Of a stretch of 15,223 bases of DNA, positions 7,105-14,106 are shown piece by piece; within the stretch, counting starts at the first letter, position 1, and every line of letters begins with the position of its first letter. Origin of the DNA: Bacteroidaceae bacterium (lineage in GTDB: Bacteria; Bacteroidota; Bacteroidia; Bacteroidales; Bacteroidaceae); the NCBI GenBank assembly GCA_021443285.1, contig JABUUG010000006.1, positions 10,853 through 26,075 on the forward strand, written 5' to 3'. A model generated the notes under the pieces. It was not told the DNA's origin, ran no database searches, and saw nothing but the letters and a program-made list of their open reading frames with translations. Position numbers and translations under genes: made by a program.

Positions 7105-8553
7105 ATGAATTACAGTCAATTTCTAAATATGATACCAGAGGCGGTGCTGATGGCCGTTCTGGTGCTTGTGTTCATTGCAGACTTCGCGTCGCACGGAAAG
7201 GAGCGCAAATGGTTCAACCCATTCGTCTGCCTCCTGCTGCTCGCCACTACTGTTGCCATCGCCGTTCTCCCCCTTCAGGGGGCCGGGGGGCTCGTGACAG
7301 CCTTCGGAGGGCTCTACGCTGCTACGCCTGCTGCAAACATGATGAAGGCAGTGCTCACTTTCGGCTCGCTGATTGTGGTGCTGCAGTCGCGCAACTGGCT
7401 TGAGAACACCGAAGCCCGCAAGGTGGAGGGAGAGTTCTATCTCCTCGTCGTCTCAACCCTGCTCGGCATGTATATGATGATGAGCGCAGGCTCGTTCCTA
7501 ATGTTCTTCCTCGGACTTGAGATGGCGTCTGTGCCTATGGGCTGCATGGTGGCCCTCGACAAGTGCCGCAAGGAGTCGGCAGAGGCTGCCGCCAAGTTCA
7601 TCCTCACAGCCACATTCTCGTCTGCCGTGATGCTCTATGGCATATCGTTCCTCTATGGTGCTACCGGCACACTCTATTTCACCGACTTCACCGCACGCCT
7701 TGCCCCGTCCGCAATGACCGTTATGGGCATGATATTCTTCATCTCCGGTCTGGGCTTCAAGATTTCGCTCGTGCCGTTCCACTTCTGGACTGCCGACACC
7801 TATCAGGGTGCGCCGACAACAGTCACCGGCTACCTCAGCGTCATCTCGAAGGGTGCTGCAGCCTTCACGCTCGTGGCACTGCTCTACAAGGTGTTTGGCG
7901 CGCTCGCACCATACTGGACAATGGCTATGGTTATCCTCGTCGTGCTCTCTATCACAGTGGCTAACCTCATGGCTATCCGCCAGTCGGAGCTGAAGCGCTT
8001 CATGGCGTTCTCCTCAATCTCACAGGCAGGTTATATCATGCTTGTGGCTATCGGCGGAAACTATGTGATGAGCATGACAGCGCTCATGTACTATGTGCTT
8101 ATCTATATCGTGGCAAATATGTCGGTGTTCGCCATCATCGCATCTGTTGAGAACGCCAACGGCGGACGCACAGACATGGACGCATACAACGGCATGTACC
8201 AGAAGAACCCGAAGATGGCGTTCCTCATGACCATCGCCCTCTTCTCGCTCGGTGGCATCCCGCCGTTTGCCGGAATGTTCTCCAAGTTCTTCGTCTTCCT
8301 CGCCGCCTGCGACGGTGCCACCACATGGCTGCCATACTTCATAGTGTTCATCGCCCTCATCAACACCGTAGTGTCACTCTACTACTACCTCCTCATCGTG
8401 AAGGCTATGTACATAAAGAACAGCGATGAGCCGCTGCCCACCTTCCAGATGGACGGCAACACCAAGCTCACACTCGTTGTCTGCACGCTCGGCATACTCC
8501 TCTTCGGTGTAGGCAGCTGCGTCTATGAAGCACTCTTCGCCGCCGTAGTTTAA
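7105..8553 (+). CDS. nuoN: NADH-quinone oxidoreductase subunit N (antiporter-like pump)
   Basis: Antiporter-like subunit of complex I next to NuoK, 482 residues. Pump residues are present: E139 in FFLGLEMASVP (TM5), K219 in GLGFKISLVPFHFWTADTYQ (TM7), K249 in SVISKGAAAF (TM8) and the TM12 lysine in GGIPPFAGMFSKFFVF. The start at 7105 is preferred because an ATG eight bases earlier (7097) reaches a stop after three codons. Residues 56-63 (PLQGAGGL) are encoded by a palindromic GC-rich stretch with a G6 run, unlike the rest of the gene. The 3' end is 10 bp from the next gene, a small membrane protein that may share the transcript. Confidence 0.97.
   Translation: MNYSQFLNMIPEAVLMAVLVLVFIADFASHGKERKWFNPFVCLLLLATTVAIAVLPLQGAGGLVTAFGGLYAATPAANMMKAVLTFGSLIVVLQSRNWLENTEARKVEGEFYLLVVSTLLGMYMMMSAGSFLMFFLGLEMASVPMGCMVALDKCRKESAEAAAKFILTATFSSAVMLYGISFLYGATGTLYFTDFTARLAPSAMTVMGMIFFISGLGFKISLVPFHFWTADTYQGAPTTVTGYLSVISKGAAAFTLVALLYKVFGALAPYWTMAMVILVVLSITVANLMAIRQSELKRFMAFSSISQAGYIMLVAIGGNYVMSMTALMYYVLIYIVANMSVFAIIASVENANGGRTDMDAYNGMYQKNPKMAFLMTIALFSLGGIPPFAGMFSKFFVFLAACDGATTWLPYFIVFIALINTVVSLYYYLLIVKAMYIKNSDEPLPTFQMDGNTKLTLVVCTLGILLFGVGSCVYEALFAAVV
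7267..7293 (+). repeat. GC-rich palindromic segment inside nuoN (C5-TTCA-G5-CC-G6)
   Basis: Within nuoN the bases run CTCCCCC, TTCA, GGGGG, CC, GGGGGG, CTC. CCCCC at 7269-7273 can pair with GGGGG at 7278-7282 around a TTCA loop, and a G6 tract follows at 7285-7290. No similar homopolymer cluster occurs elsewhere in the window. From general familiarity, short elements of the pattern CCCCCT-loop-AGGGGG followed by C and G runs recur, mostly between genes, in Bacteroidetes genomes. Membership of such a family is an inference. Confidence 0.5.
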
Positions 8554-8563
8554 CTATGTTACT

Positions 8564-8956
8564 ATGAAAAAGCAATACAATCCATTTTCCACTTTTAATT
8601 CATTCTCATTCTTACTCACTTTGGGAGTGGCATCATATCTTTGTATATTGATGTTTCCCACTTTTGGAATAAAAGCAATACCTATAGCAATAGTGGGGGC
8701 TGCTATTCTTGTGCCAAAAGACAATAAGGGGAGGTACTGCTTCAAAGATAAGCGTAACACCTCAAACTATATCTTGTTTTTGGTGATAGTCTGTTGCGCT
8801 TATTTCGTGGCAATCATAATGCCCTCCTACTTGGAGTTCTGTCAGAATAACAAGGATTATTACTACATCTGGATAAGTGTTGCCTTTCTGTTATACATCA
8901 TGATTGTGTATAGGGCGTTTCTGCACTATGTCTCTTCTGAGCATGATGCCGAGTAA
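8564..8956 (+). CDS. hypothetical four-helix membrane protein
   Basis: Not recognised. The 130-residue product has four hydrophobic stretches at roughly 14-32, 36-51, 68-87 and 100-121, with a basic loop (about 51-67, PKDNKGRYCFKDKRN) between helices 2 and 3. By the positive-inside rule this loop is probably cytoplasmic. Cysteines occur at 27, 59, 77, 78 and 93 with no metal-binding spacing. It starts 10 bp after nuoN and ends 21 bp before the hairpin at 8978, so it probably rides on the nuo transcript. Its base composition is visibly more AT-rich than the nuo genes and uses more A/T-ending codons, which could mean later acquisition or weak selection. A role as a complex I accessory protein is possible only by position. 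Confidence 0.75.
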   Translation: MKKQYNPFSTFNSFSFLLTLGVASYLCILMFPTFGIKAIPIAIVGAAILVPKDNKGRYCFKDKRNTSNYILFLVIVCCAYFVAIIMPSYLEFCQNNKDYYYIWISVAFLLYIMIVYRAFLHYVSSEHDAE

Positions 8957-8977
8957 GTCTTGACACTATAGTTCCCC

Positions 8978-9029
8978 AAAATGCAAAATGCGCAAGTCCG
9001 TCAGTTCGGGCTTGCGCATTTTGCATTTT
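8978..9029. terminator. bidirectional intrinsic terminator hairpin
   Basis: Left arm 8978-9000 and right arm 9007-9029 pair over 23 positions, with one G-U wobble on the plus-strand RNA, around the 6-nt loop TCAGTT. The stem starts with AAAA and ends with TTTT, so either strand reads as a stem followed by a U run. It lies between convergent genes (stop of the 8564-8956 gene on plus, stop of the SMR gene at 9040 on minus), the expected place for a shared terminator. Confidence 0.9.
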
Positions 9030-9039
9030 CCTATCACTA

Positions 9040-9363
9040 TCAGTTTACCATCTTTAGCCCTACCACCGAGGCTATGAGTGTGGTGCAGAAGAACAGTCGC
9101 CAGAAGGTGGCGGGCTCATGGAAGTAGAAGATGCCGACGACCACTGTGCCTACTGCGCCGATGCCTGTCCACACTGGGTATGCAGTGCCTATGGGAATAG
9201 TTTGTATGGACTTCGCCAACAGTGCCATGCTGACAAACAGGAACAGCACGAAGGCCGCGCACCACCAGTACCACGCCGCGCCTTCCACCTCCCTCATCTT
9301 TCCGAGACAGAAGGCAAAGCCCGTCTCGCAGCAACCGGCTATTATGAGCAGAATCCAGTTCAT
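9040..9363 (-). CDS. SMR-family transporter, SugE/Gdx-like
   Basis: Small multidrug resistance family member, an inner-membrane dual-topology dimer that exchanges protons for a cationic substrate. It has 107 residues and four hydrophobic helices (about 2-20, 31-51, 58-80, 86-105). The essential membrane glutamate is E13 in AGCCETGF. The PIGTAYPVWTGIGAVGTV block (57-74) is the signature of the SugE/Gdx branch, whose characterised members export guanidinium; W65 and S45 appear to match residues lining the Gdx-Clo site. The tryptophan three residues after the essential glutamate in Gdx-Clo (W16) is F16 here, so the substrate may differ. Quaternary ammonium or other cation export is the alternative. 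No room for, or sign of, a guanidine riboswitch is seen in the 59-nt gap upstream. Confidence 0.88.
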   Translation of the reverse strand: MNWILLIIAGCCETGFAFCLGKMREVEGAAWYWWCAAFVLFLFVSMALLAKSIQTIPIGTAYPVWTGIGAVGTVVVGIFYFHEPATFWRLFFCTTLIASVVGLKMVN

Positions 9364-9391
9364 GGTGTGTCAATCTGTAGCGGATTAGTTG

Positions 9392-9399
9392 CAAAAATA
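9392..9399 (-). promoter_or_regulatory. candidate Bacteroidales -7 box for the SMR gene
   Basis: On the minus strand the sequence TATTTTTG matches the Bacteroidetes -7 consensus TAnnTTTG, 28 bp upstream of the SMR ATG. No clean TTTG -33 element is seen at the expected spacing, so the call is tentative. Confidence 0.35.
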
Positions 9400-9422
9400 T
9401 TCCCCTCTAAAAACCAGCAGAG

Positions 9423-9767
9423 TTATTCTTTATCGTATAAGTCTTGAATCTTAGGAATAAGTTCTGCTAAATCTTTTTCTACAACCACTCGCAGTGTAGA
9501 GTAGTTTATTCTGTAATAGTCATGAACGAGTATATGTCGCATATCTTCTATCTGTTGCCATGGTGCAACAGGATTCTGCTCTTTGAATTCTTTGGAAAGC
9601 ATGTATACTGCTTCGCCTATTATTTCAATTTGCTTCACCAATCCATGCAGCATTATTGGTTCTGCTTGAATGGCTTCAAAACCGAATTTCTTTACTGCAT
9701 CAGTGATGATATCGCAAGCCTCAAGTATATGTTTGAGTCTTGCCTTATCTCTTGGCCGTTCTCTCAT
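9423..9767 (-). CDS. hepT: HepT-type HEPN toxin (DUF86)
   Basis: HEPN-domain protein of the HepT family, 114 residues and all helical, the normal size. The family active-site motif Rx4HxY is present as R77-H82-Y84 in DMRHILVHDYY. In characterised MntA/HepT pairs this motif confers RNase activity, and the tyrosine (with its neighbourhood) is the site AMPylated by the antitoxin to silence the toxin. The beginning MRERPRDKARLKHILEA is typical of HepT starts, and the start at 9767 overlaps the end of the upstream nucleotidyltransferase gene by 23 nt, implying translational coupling. Toxicity and neutralisation are inferred from family membership. Confidence 0.9.
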   Translation of the reverse strand: MRERPRDKARLKHILEACDIITDAVKKFGFEAIQAEPIMLHGLVKQIEIIGEAVYMLSKEFKEQNPVAPWQQIEDMRHILVHDYYRINYSTLRVVVEKDLAELIPKIQDLYDKE

Positions 9768-10062
9768 AAATCAATATCTTGTCGTTGTTTGCCGTTTTTT
9801 CTGCGTAAGGCATCAGGTAGCCGTTTTCCACCACATCCACTTCACGTCCCAACAGGTCGTGCAATGACCTCCACAATCCTGCAATCTCTAACAGCGACAG
9901 ATTCTCTTTTGGTGTATATTCCACAAGGAAATCCACATCGCTGTCAGGTCTTTCCTCTCCGCGAGAGAACGACCCGAACAACCATGCTCGTTCTACAGGA
10001 TGCTTGGCGAAACATTCCCTTATTTTGGGAAGTTGTTTGTTGAAGTTATTGCTGATAGCCAT
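9745..10062 (-). CDS. mntA: MntA-type nucleotidyltransferase antitoxin
   Basis: Minimal nucleotidyltransferase of the MNT family, 105 residues. The polymerase-beta-like core is complete: GSFSRGEERPDSDVD (residues 30-44), with D42 and D44 as metal ligands, and the third carboxylate D76 in GREVDVVE. Characterised MntA proteins transfer AMP from ATP to the partner HepT toxin. The gene is first in a two-gene unit and overlaps hepT. It is read in the same direction as the MBOAT gene upstream, but a 94-nt AT-rich gap with a candidate promoter lies between them, so it is probably its own transcription unit. The pair looks complete and undamaged. Confidence 0.91.
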   Translation of the reverse strand: MAISNNFNKQLPKIRECFAKHPVERAWLFGSFSRGEERPDSDVDFLVEYTPKENLSLLEIAGLWRSLHDLLGREVDVVENGYLMPYAEKTANNDKILIYERTAKR

Positions 10063-10096
10063 TGTTTACGGATTATATTTTGCTTTATTTATGCGG

Positions 10097-10104
10097 CAAA
10101 ATTA
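10097..10104 (-). promoter_or_regulatory. candidate Bacteroidales -7 box for mntA-hepT
   Basis: On the minus strand TAATTTTG matches TAnnTTTG, 34 bp upstream of the mntA ATG, in an AT-rich gap. A clear -33 TTTG at standard spacing is not visible, so this is tentative. Confidence 0.35.
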
Positions 10105-10156
10105 AAGTTTAATTTTTGAATATCAGGGCTTTATTCTTGTTTTTCACTCCCCTTCC

Positions 10157-11599
10157 TCAAAACTGGAAATAGATGAACTGCTGCGCCACCTGGTATTGGA
10201 GGATGGTGTACATTGCCACGAAATAATAGCCTGCCCAGCGGACTGCCTTGTATCTGGAGGGAATCCGCAACGGGCAGTCTTCCTTCCTGAAAAACCATTC
10301 GAGAGTTACCAGTATGGCAATCGAGACTATCGCGGCCCCGCCTATATTGCCCTGATACGCTCCGTAACAGTCGGGATTCAGCAGTTTGCCGACTATTTGG
10401 GACAGTTGCGTAAGGTTGTCTGCCCTGAATATTATCCAGCCGATGACGGCGAGGGCGAAGGTGCCGGCAATCTGCAAAAGCTCTTTCAGCGAGGGGAAGA
10501 CGGTGTTTGCCGCCACCACATCCATGTTCTTGCGGTTTTTGCCGAGCAGAATTAGGGGGACGAAGAGCAGGGCATGGTACAGGCCCCAGAGGATGAAGGT
10601 CCAGTTTGCCCCGTGCCATAGTCCGCTGACGAGGAATATGACGAATGTGTTGCGCAGGACCTTTGCCTTCGACACGCGGCTGCCTCCGAGGGGGATATAG
10701 ATATAGTCTATAAACCATTTGTTGAGGGAGATATGCCATCTGCGCCAGAACTCGGCGATGTCTCTTGAGATGTACGGCAGATTGAAGTTCTTCAGCAGTC
10801 GCACTCCGAACAGCCTTGCCGTGCCTATGGCGATATCGCTGTAGCCGGAGAAGTCGCCGTATATCTGGAAGGTGAACAGGATGGCGGCAATCCACAGCAT
10901 GGTGGAGTTGGAGCCGTCGATGTTGCCGTATATGGCATCAACAGCTTTTGCCGCATTGTCTGCCACACAGATTTTCTTGAAGAATCCCCAGAGTATGAGC
11001 CTTGCGCCGTCTTTTGCCAGCTGGTAGTCGAAGGTCTTTGCCCTGAGGAACTGTGGCAGAAGGTTTGTGGCGCGTTCTATCGGACCGGCAACGAGTTGCG
11101 GGAAGAAGCTGATGTATGCGAAGAACGCCACGACATCCGTTGTCGCCTTAATCTTCCCTTTGTATACATCTATGGAGTAGCTGAGTGCCTGAAACGTGTA
11201 GAACGATATTCCGACAGGCAGAATCACCTTAAGCGTTATCCTGTCCACATTCCAGCCGAAGGCAGACATTAGGTCGGCGAAGCTGTCTGCAAAGAAATTG
11301 AAATACTTGAAAACGCCGAGAATGCTGAGGTTGATTATGATGTTTCCCGCGCTTATCCATTTGCAGTACGACCTTGTTCGGGGAGTGTCGGTGCCGAGCT
11401 TGTCCATCCATACGCCGCTCAGGAAGCTGCAAACGGTGGTAAAGGAGATGAGCAGGAGGAAGCGCCAGTCCCACCAGCCGTAGAAGACATAGCTGGCGAC
11501 AACAACAAGAACGTTCTGCCATTTCCATGAACGCAGACTCCAGTATGCGGCGAATACTATCGGAAGGAACAGGAGGAATTCTAATGAGTTGAACAGCAT
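10157..11599 (-). CDS. MBOAT-family O-acyltransferase (AlgI/DltB-like), copy B
   Basis: Polytopic inner-membrane acyltransferase of 480 residues with roughly ten or more helices. Family blocks in order are LPVGISFYTFQALSYSIDVY (127-146), SFFPQLVAGPIERATNLL (164-181), QIYGDFSGYSDIAIG (245-259), FWRRWHISLNKWFIDY (284-299), PLGGS (303-307) and SGLWHGANWTF (325-335). H329 aligns with the catalytic histidine of AlgI, and H289 and H342 are the other conserved histidines. Known relatives pass acyl, usually acetyl, groups from a cytoplasmic donor to extracytoplasmic glycans, with an SGNH partner. The start at 11599 overlaps the upstream SGNH-like gene by 19 nt, implying coupling. It ends in QFIYFQF, as does copy A. 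Last gene of the cluster. Confidence 0.93.
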   Translation of the reverse strand: MLFNSLEFLLFLPIVFAAYWSLRSWKWQNVLVVVASYVFYGWWDWRFLLLISFTTVCSFLSGVWMDKLGTDTPRTRSYCKWISAGNIIINLSILGVFKYFNFFADSFADLMSAFGWNVDRITLKVILPVGISFYTFQALSYSIDVYKGKIKATTDVVAFFAYISFFPQLVAGPIERATNLLPQFLRAKTFDYQLAKDGARLILWGFFKKICVADNAAKAVDAIYGNIDGSNSTMLWIAAILFTFQIYGDFSGYSDIAIGTARLFGVRLLKNFNLPYISRDIAEFWRRWHISLNKWFIDYIYIPLGGSRVSKAKVLRNTFVIFLVSGLWHGANWTFILWGLYHALLFVPLILLGKNRKNMDVVAANTVFPSLKELLQIAGTFALAVIGWIIFRADNLTQLSQIVGKLLNPDCYGAYQGNIGGAAIVSIAILVTLEWFFRKEDCPLRIPSRYKAVRWAGYYFVAMYTILQYQVAQQFIYFQF

Positions 11600-12495
11600 A
11601 TTCCGCGTTGTTTAAGTAGTGAGATGAGATGTTTTGTGCGTTCCTCCGCCCCGATTCCTCTCAGGTGGTACCGGGTATCATAGAATGTCGTGTCGGGGTA
11701 AACCTCTTCGCTGGCATTGCAGATGGCGGGGATGCCGTTATTCCTGAACATAGCGCCTATCTCGTCTATTATAGGTTTCAGTTTGAGGTATGAGCTTTCT
11801 GCCAATGGCGGTGGGAAGTAGTAAACCTCAGTTCCCTGTAGTGCCGCCAGAACATGGTTCACGGATGCAGTGTCAGCAGGACTGACATCTATTCCCGCCT
11901 GTTCGCCGTTGTATCGTTTGTCATCCTTCGACCAGTGGACGGTGATGTCTCCGTTGTCGTTGAAGAACCCTACATCGTAAATGATGGACTCGGTGTTGTT
12001 ACCCCTGATCTCGCTCAGAAGATACTTGATGTTAGAGACCAGTTCGAAGGGGAGGTTGTTCAATACATTATACCAGTGCTTCAGTTGCAGGCGCGACTTG
12101 TCGAGCATATCCGAATATTTCAGAAGGTCGTTGACCGCCTTGTCGCCATGGCCGTAGGATGAGTATTCGGGCGAATATATCACGATGTCGCCCTTGTGCA
12201 GTCTGGGAATCAGGTCGTCAACGATCAGCTGTTGCCCTATGCCAGCGTGCAGTCCTGCGTTGATTACGGGTATTCCGACAGAGTCCTGCAGCATTTCGGA
12301 ATTGTATGCGAAGGCCGTTGCGCTGCCCCCCAACAGAATTATGGCAGAAGGGCGGTCGGGGTCCTCCACCATTCTCATTTTGACATCATACTCAATCATA
12401 TAGTTGTTAGGGTTTCGGGGAAGGTTGTACAGAACACCTAACCCCACAACTATCAGTAAGAGGAACAATGCCGTTTCCTTGATAAATCTATGCAT
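11581..12495 (-). CDS. SGNH/GDSL-hydrolase-like envelope protein, copy B
   Basis: Protein of 304 residues with an N-terminal signal anchor (about 7-23, ALFLLLIVVGLGVLYNL), so the rest should face the periplasm. SGNH-type features are a glycine-rich nucleophile loop, LLGGSATAFAYNSEML with S58; the INAGLHAGIG block (78-87); and a C-terminal YDTRYHLRGIGAEERT segment (272-287) offering D273 and H277. The spacing D-x3-H differs from the usual D-x2-H, so catalytic activity is likely but not certain. Its gene overlaps that of the MBOAT downstream by 19 nt, the strongest sign that they act together, in the manner of AlgX/AlgJ with AlgI or DltD with DltB. The acceptor is unknown. Confidence 0.78.
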   Translation of the reverse strand: MHRFIKETALFLLLIVVGLGVLYNLPRNPNNYMIEYDVKMRMVEDPDRPSAIILLGGSATAFAYNSEMLQDSVGIPVINAGLHAGIGQQLIVDDLIPRLHKGDIVIYSPEYSSYGHGDKAVNDLLKYSDMLDKSRLQLKHWYNVLNNLPFELVSNIKYLLSEIRGNNTESIIYDVGFFNDNGDITVHWSKDDKRYNGEQAGIDVSPADTASVNHVLAALQGTEVYYFPPPLAESSYLKLKPIIDEIGAMFRNNGIPAICNASEEVYPDTTFYDTRYHLRGIGAEERTKHLISLLKQRGICCSTH

Positions 12496-12529
12496 GGTGG
12501 GTTATTTACTATCATTAACTCCATATCTC

Positions 12530-13957
12530 TCAGAACTGGAAGTAGATGAACTGTCCGCCCTCTATCATTCCGAACATTCCGATGCAAACCAGCAGGAATA
12601 TGGGCCACAGATAGTTGGACACGAATTTGTTGTTGAGTATGGCTATGTTTGTTTTTCTTTCGTCAATGGTTTCCTTGATAAATACGATGGTGCCGACAAT
12701 ACAGACCACGAGTATGCAGAATTTGTCTCTTGTAAGGAGGGAAGGGAATGATGGAACGAACATCAGCCGTATGGCTGTAATCGCCTCGCCGATGTCTTTG
12801 GCGCGGAACAATACCCATGTGATGTTTACGATGAACAGTGTGATAAGGATGTGCAGCGCCTTCTGCCACGAGTGCCATATCTTTTTGTTGTAGCCAAGGG
12901 CGCGTTCAATACATTGCACCACTCCGTGGATGAAGCCCCAGAGCACAAATGTCCAGTTTGCCCCGTGCCACAGTCCGCTGATGCCGAATGTTATCAGGAG
13001 GTTTCTGTATGTTTTCGCCTTTGTGGTCTTGCTTCCTCCCAGTGGGAAATAGACGTAGTCCCTGAACCATGTGCTCAGCGAAATGTGCCAGCGTCTCCAG
13101 AAGTCGGTGATAGACACTGCAAAATATGGCCGGCGGAAGTTGTCGTTGAGTGAGAATCCGAGTATTCTGCCGCATCCTATTGCGATGAAGGTGTATCCGG
13201 CAAAGTCGCCGTAAATCTGTATGGTGAACAAAAGGCTTGCGAGCAGTGTGCTGTATCCTTCCGGGTTTGACAGGTTGTCGAAGACCTTGTCAACATATAC
13301 GGCTGCCCTGTCTGCCATGCATATTTTCATCAGATAGCCCCACAGCATGAGTTTGAAGCCGGACATCGCGAAGTCGTAGTCAAACCTATGCCTCTCCTTA
13401 AACTGGTTCAGCAGGTTGGTGCTGCGCTCTATAGGGCCTGCCACGAGCTGTGGGAAGAAGCTGACGAACAGTGCGTATGTGAAGAAATTCCTTTCCGCCT
13501 GTATCTGTCCGCGATAGACGTCAATGGAATATCCCAACGCCTGGAAGATGTAGAATGATATGCCGACGGGCAGCAGCACATTGAGTCCCGGCACGTCCAT
13601 CTTCACTCCCGTGGAGGTCAGCAGGGTCGTTACAGACTCGGCGGCGAAGTTGAAGTATTTGAAGAAGAAGAGGATGGCGAGGTTCAGCACTATGCTGACA
13701 GTGAGAAACCCTTTTTTCCTGTCTTTGTCGTCCGCTGAGGCTATCGCCAGTGCGGCGAGATAGGTTATGGCTGTGCTTGCCAGCAGCAACAGTGCGTATG
13801 TGGGCTGCCAGCACATGTAGAAATAGTAGCTTGCTGCAAGAAGCATCAGATTGCATACTGTCAGCCGGTATCTTTGTGGCAGGATGTGGTCAAGTGTCCA
13901 GTACACCAAACAGATGCATGGGAAGAAGATGAGAAACTGTAGGGAGTTGAAAAGCAT
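12530..13957 (-). CDS. MBOAT-family O-acyltransferase (AlgI/DltB-like), copy A
   Basis: Second MBOAT of the cluster, 475 residues, with the same block order as copy B: LPVGISFYIFQALGYSIDVY (129-148), SFFPQLVAGPIERSTNLL (166-183), QIYGDFAGYTF (247-257), DFWRRWHISLSTWFRDY (285-301), PLGGS (305-309) and SGLWHGANWTF (327-337). H331 aligns with the AlgI catalytic histidine, with H291 and H344 also conserved. The two copies begin alike (MLFNSLQFL here, MLFNSLEFL in copy B) and end alike (QFIYFQF), so they are paralogues, but loop regions and C-terminal halves are well diverged. The gene is flanked by SGNH-like genes: one 149 nt upstream and one 34 nt downstream. Confidence 0.93.
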   Translation of the reverse strand: MLFNSLQFLIFFPCICLVYWTLDHILPQRYRLTVCNLMLLAASYYFYMCWQPTYALLLLASTAITYLAALAIASADDKDRKKGFLTVSIVLNLAILFFFKYFNFAAESVTTLLTSTGVKMDVPGLNVLLPVGISFYIFQALGYSIDVYRGQIQAERNFFTYALFVSFFPQLVAGPIERSTNLLNQFKERHRFDYDFAMSGFKLMLWGYLMKICMADRAAVYVDKVFDNLSNPEGYSTLLASLLFTIQIYGDFAGYTFIAIGCGRILGFSLNDNFRRPYFAVSITDFWRRWHISLSTWFRDYVYFPLGGSKTTKAKTYRNLLITFGISGLWHGANWTFVLWGFIHGVVQCIERALGYNKKIWHSWQKALHILITLFIVNITWVLFRAKDIGEAITAIRLMFVPSFPSLLTRDKFCILVVCIVGTIVFIKETIDERKTNIAILNNKFVSNYLWPIFLLVCIGMFGMIEGGQFIYFQF

Positions 13958-14000
13958 GGTGGTTTATGTGGGAAGTCAAGCGAGTTGGAGGAGATATTTT

Positions 14001-14091
14001 AGGAGTTAAGGACATTAGCGTTGAGGTTTGAGTCTAATCTGTATCCGAGAAAAAGTCATTTGTCTTTAACTCCCTTAACTCCTTTAACTTC
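14001..14091. repeat. short tandem and inverted repeats between SGNH copy A and MBOAT copy A
   Basis: Three 9-bp units TTTAACTCC, CTTAACTCC and TTTAACTTC run from 14065 to 14091. The same core in opposite orientation, AGGAGTTAAGG at 14001-14011, pairs perfectly with 14073-14083 across a 61-nt loop. The repeats occupy much of the 149-nt gap before the MBOAT A start. They could form a weak hairpin in the mRNA, or be a neutral simple repeat; no U run follows, so a terminator is unlikely. Confidence 0.6.
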
Positions 14092-14106
14092 ATTATATAT
14101 GTTGAT

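Noticed and set aside
7097..7108. ATG at 7097 as the nuoN start
   Set aside because: It reaches TGA after three codons and is in a different frame from nuoN; the ATG at 7105 gives the family N-terminus.
9364..9422. Guanidine riboswitch upstream of the SMR gene
   Set aside because: The gap is only 59 nt, AT-rich, and shows no paired hairpins with ACGR-type loops or other guanidine-aptamer features.
10131..10895. Minus-strand 254-codon frame overlapping MBOAT copy B
   Set aside because: Arg/His/Pro-rich shadow in another frame of a gene with clear catalytic motifs.
14001..14083. Intrinsic terminator before MBOAT A
   Set aside because: The 11-bp arms are 61 nt apart and no U run follows on the minus strand, so it does not look like a terminator.
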